DNA of 64,000 nt from NCBI GenBank assembly GCA_964501365.1, contig CAZCST010000001.1, positions 62,001 through 126,000 on the forward strand, given 5' to 3'. The position numbers and the translations under genes are program-made. The DNA comes from CAZAMB01 sp964501365. Lineage in GTDB: Bacteria; Planctomycetota; Phycisphaerae; UBA1845. Below are positions 61,848 through 64,000 of this stretch, one piece after another (within the stretch, counting starts at the first letter, position 1; each line of letters opens with the position of its first letter). The notes beneath the pieces were generated by a model. That model saw only the letters and a list, made by a program, of their open reading frames with translations. It did no database searches and was not told the DNA's origin.

Positions 61848-61970
61848 ATTTCATTCGACGCACGGACGGGCAAGGCTGAATGGATCCGCCTTGCCCGCGC
61901 CTCCTCCCTCGTGTTACCAATCGGCGATCGCCAATTTTGAGCTTCGATTCCCGGGCCGTACCATTTGGCT

Positions 61971-62378
61971 ATGCCTCAACGGGACCAGACCCCCACAACC
62001 ACAATCCAATCCTGGGGCATGCTCCCCACCAGCCGCATTTGGATCGGCGGAAACAACACGCCCGCCCGGCGGGAAATCGAACTCCTCATTGGCGATGCGG
62101 ATCGACCTCCCGAAGGTCAACTCGATCGAGCCTTCATCGCTCCGCTTACCACGGATGAAGCCCTGTACTTCGCCCGCAAACTCCGCACGCGCCTCGTCGC
62201 AGACGCCACTCTCTGGATTGTGTATCCGAAACGTGGTTCGCCAATAGAAAGCGAATTTTCTGGCAGCTTCGACAACATGATCGTGAGCCTCTTCGAGCTG
62301 GGCTTTGGCGAGGCGGGCCGGGCAAATCTGACGGGCGATTACACCTCCACCGGCTTTCGCATCGATTCCGCGTTTTGA
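61971..62378 (+). CDS. Hypothetical protein, 135 aa, possible DUF3052-like
   Basis: An N-terminal Thr/Pro stretch is followed by RIWIGGNNTPARREIELLIG, then ALYFARKLRTRLVADATLWI and VYPKRGSPIESEF. The D-A-T-L-W-I-V-Y-P-K-R segment resembles DUF3052-type proteins of unknown function (pattern only). It is convergent with the IMPase gene, eight bases apart. The ATG is at 61971; a TTG two codons upstream is possible. Confidence 0.6.
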   Translation: MPQRDQTPTTTIQSWGMLPTSRIWIGGNNTPARREIELLIGDADRPPEGQLDRAFIAPLTTDEALYFARKLRTRLVADATLWIVYPKRGSPIESEFSGSFDNMIVSLFELGFGEAGRANLTGDYTSTGFRIDSAF

Positions 62379-62386
62379 ACCGCGTC

Positions 62387-63217
62387 TCAAGCCATTGCCT
62401 GCACGATTGATTTGACGAGAGTGCCGTGCATTTTTTCGCTGGCGGCCAGGAAGGGAATATTTTGCTGTGGATCGGCATCCATCCGAAATGGAAGCAGCGG
62501 CGCGCCGAGGGGGTCCGTAACGCATCCACCTGCCTCGCGAATGAGAAGCGCACCGGCCGCGATATCCCATATTTTCACCCGCCGACCGAGCATCCCCGAC
62601 ATCGCACCACAGGCGATGAGCCCCATTTCAAATGCTGTCGATCCGAGATTGCGGCAGATGTAGCCGGGGGCAGCGTGCCAGGCCTTCGCTACGCGATTGG
62701 CCATATCGTCCTTGCTCGACGTAATCCCGAGCATGTGCTCGGAATTTGAATCAAGCTCGTTGACTCGAATGGGCCTGCCATGGAGGGTGGCACCACCGCC
62801 AAGAACGGCGGAAAAGAGCTGACGTGTATTGTGCTCGTACACGACCGCGACAACAGGCTGCCCGCGATCCAGCACGGCAATGGCAGTCGAGAAGCAGGGA
62901 AGCTTGGCCACATAATTTCGAGTGCCATCGAGGGGGTCAAAGACCCAGCAGTATCGCGCTCGTTCGGGAGCAACCCGCGCATTGGGCGTGGATGCTGATT
63001 CTTCGCCGCAAGTGGCGTGGTCGGGGTAGGCATCGTGGATGGCGATCACGATCATGGACTGAATTTCGTGATCCGTTGTAGTAACGATGCTCTTGTCGAA
63101 CTTTTGGGAGGGCGTCGCGTGTTGGATTTTTGCAAGTGATATTTCGCCCGCTCGCCGCGCAACCTCTACGGCCAGCGACAACATCTGCTCTCGAAATGGA
63201 TCGACAATTCCGGTCAT
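62387..63217 (-). CDS. Inositol monophosphatase family phosphatase
   Basis: A 276-aa Mg-dependent sugar/inositol phosphatase. Metal-site blocks are DHEIQSMIV with E in TCGEES, DPLDGTRNYVAKLPCFSTAI and WDIAAGALLIREAGG. The family includes histidinol-phosphatase-like and inositol-phosphatase-like enzymes; the substrate is not clear. ATG 63217 overlaps the preceding gene's stop by four bases (ATGA), so the two are translated together. Confidence 0.92.
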   Translation of the reverse strand: MTGIVDPFREQMLSLAVEVARRAGEISLAKIQHATPSQKFDKSIVTTTDHEIQSMIVIAIHDAYPDHATCGEESASTPNARVAPERARYCWVFDPLDGTRNYVAKLPCFSTAIAVLDRGQPVVAVVYEHNTRQLFSAVLGGGATLHGRPIRVNELDSNSEHMLGITSSKDDMANRVAKAWHAAPGYICRNLGSTAFEMGLIACGAMSGMLGRRVKIWDIAAGALLIREAGGCVTDPLGAPLLPFRMDADPQQNIPFLAASEKMHGTLVKSIVQAMA

Positions 63218-63504
63218 GCGTCCACGATGTCCACACTTCGTCCGCGAATAACAGTACGTTTCACAATCGTTTTTTCGCCGCCTTCGCCGCCAAGGCAGAT
63301 CAGAAACGAGAGAATGACAAGAATCGGGTTGGTGTCCCAATAGTGGTAGGCTGCGAGGATGGGTATCACCAGTCGCGGAAAGAACAGGAAGAAAATCCAG
63401 AACAGCGGCCCGCCGATTACGTTGCTGAAGAAAACGACCGTGATCCGTGGAAAGAACACGAGCCCCGCAAGAAAGAAGAGTCCGTGTGCCTGCCAGAAAT
63501 TCAT
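63214..63504 (-). CDS. Small membrane protein, unknown function
   Basis: A 96-aa protein. Hydrophobic segments are WQAHGLFFLAGLVFFPRITV, NVIGGPLFWIFFLFFPRLVI and NPILVILSFLICLGGEGG, giving about three helices. A basic/hydrophilic C-terminus follows. GGGAG lies eight bases before ATG 63504. It overlaps the IMPase gene by four bases. Confidence 0.75.
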   Translation of the reverse strand: MNFWQAHGLFFLAGLVFFPRITVVFFSNVIGGPLFWIFFLFFPRLVIPILAAYHYWDTNPILVILSFLICLGGEGGEKTIVKRTVIRGRSVDIVDA

Positions 63505-63528
63505 GCCTGATGCTCCCGCTATCATTGG

Positions 63529-64000
63529 CTAGCTGTGCCGTCGCCGCAGCAGTTCGCCGATCCGCCCTAAATGATAGTCGTCGTGCTCGGAATCGAAATA
63601 CGCGATATCCACAATTCGCATCGGCTCTTTCAGGCGGGGATGCACCCCGGATTTTCCCCACTCCTCGTCGCTGAGCGATTCGAATCTGCGCACGAGATTC
63701 TCACGGTCTGTGCGGAATCCGGCCAGCAAGTCCGCGATGTCCCTATCGTTATGCCGGGCCTGTCTGGTTTTCAAGTTGTTCATGTCGGCCGCGATCAGTT
63801 CCCTTTCGCCCGCAAGGATTTGGTCAATCCGCTCCATCGGCAGATAGCCAAGATCAGCGAGGTGTCCGACATTTTCCTGAATGGACCAGCCGCCGCCGTC
63901 GGGCTTGAGCGTCAGCACTTCGCGAGAAACCCCCCGTAGTCGTTCCTCCAGCCGCGCCGGGGTCCCGCGCACCCGCTCCAGCAAATCCGGCCACTTGGTC
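63529..64000 (-). CDS. DinB-family (DinB_2) protein, 5' part outside the window
   Basis: At least 157 residues of a DinB-like four-helix protein, open to the window end (reading ...TKWPDLLERVRGT...). Blocks are GGGWSIQENVGHLADLGYLP and IVDIAYFDSEHDDYHLGRIG, where the three histidines that bind metal in the family appear (GHLADL, EHDDYH). DinB_2 proteins include metal-dependent thiol transferases; the substrate is unknown. It lies 24 bases upstream of the membrane-protein gene. Confidence 0.88.
   Translation of the reverse strand, partial: TKWPDLLERVRGTPARLEERLRGVSREVLTLKPDGGGWSIQENVGHLADLGYLPMERIDQILAGERELIAADMNNLKTRQARHNDRDIADLLAGFRTDRENLVRRFESLSDEEWGKSGVHPRLKEPMRIVDIAYFDSEHDDYHLGRIGELLRRRHS

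Overview
The window looks like a chromosomal piece of a planctomycete, probably a metagenome-derived Phycisphaerae-like lineage. This call rests on several traits: a three-times-recurring zinc ribbon (C-x2-C-x-Y-[DN]-L-x-G, then C-P-E-C), FG-GAP/dockerin and Cys-rich secreted lipoproteins, an EF-Tu with a diverged switch I, a GreA fused to a very long N-terminal region (as I recall for Chlamydia), a housekeeping-like sigma factor with an HTH-rich N-terminal half, and many short dispersed palindromic repeats. The phylum call is inferred from protein architecture. No rRNA is present to confirm it.

Layout. 1-5.8 kb: end of a SpoIID-like gene, a heavy-metal P1B ATPase and a large FG-GAP lipoprotein. 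6-12.8 kb: thiol peroxidase, DUF4190-like membrane protein, tRNA-Leu(CAA), the HTH-fused sigma factor, a MazEF-like toxin-antitoxin pair, a TauE/SafE permease with a 52-aa membrane protein, and truD. 12.9-21.3 kb: a PfkA-family phosphofructokinase, then a minus-strand cluster cdsA-phoH-pgpH-ybeY-corC with coupled stops and starts, and a double-ACT protein. 21.5-31.8 kb: a two-TM helical protein, a YlbF-like protein, RNase R, a C2H2 zinc-finger/AT-hook/winged-helix protein, then thiL-tsaE-rph, a SPOR-like secreted protein, rdgB, a TPR lipoprotein and an EamA transporter. 32-41.5 kb: a periplasmic M16 protease, a 27-aa membrane peptide, the GreA fusion overlapping ychF, a left-handed beta-helix sugar nucleotidyltransferase and a radical SAM protein. 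41.6-51.4 kb is the most accessory-like part: Cys-rich lipoproteins, ispF, zinc-ribbon membrane proteins, an alcohol dehydrogenase, and cysS carrying two in-frame palindromic-repeat insertions. cysS is followed by a broken RelE-type toxin and its antitoxin, which sit between the cysS 3' end and a second, synonymously diverged copy of that 3' end. 52-64 kb: rarA with a 5-FTHF cyclo-ligase, thrC, a tRNA-Thr/tuf/rpmG cluster with a clear terminator, a Wzz-like coiled-coil protein, a peptidoglycan amidase, a possible FlgM-like protein facing a CT398-like zinc-ribbon protein, small lipoproteins, an IMPase-family phosphatase coupled to a membrane protein, and a DinB-family gene running off the end.

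Most genes are housekeeping. The best candidates for new biology are the repeat insertions inside cysS, the toxin-antitoxin insertion that rebuilds the cysS tail, the eukaryote-like C2H2/AT-hook protein, the HTH-sigma fusion and the GreA fusion. I found no CRISPR array, complete insertion sequence, prophage or biosynthetic cluster.
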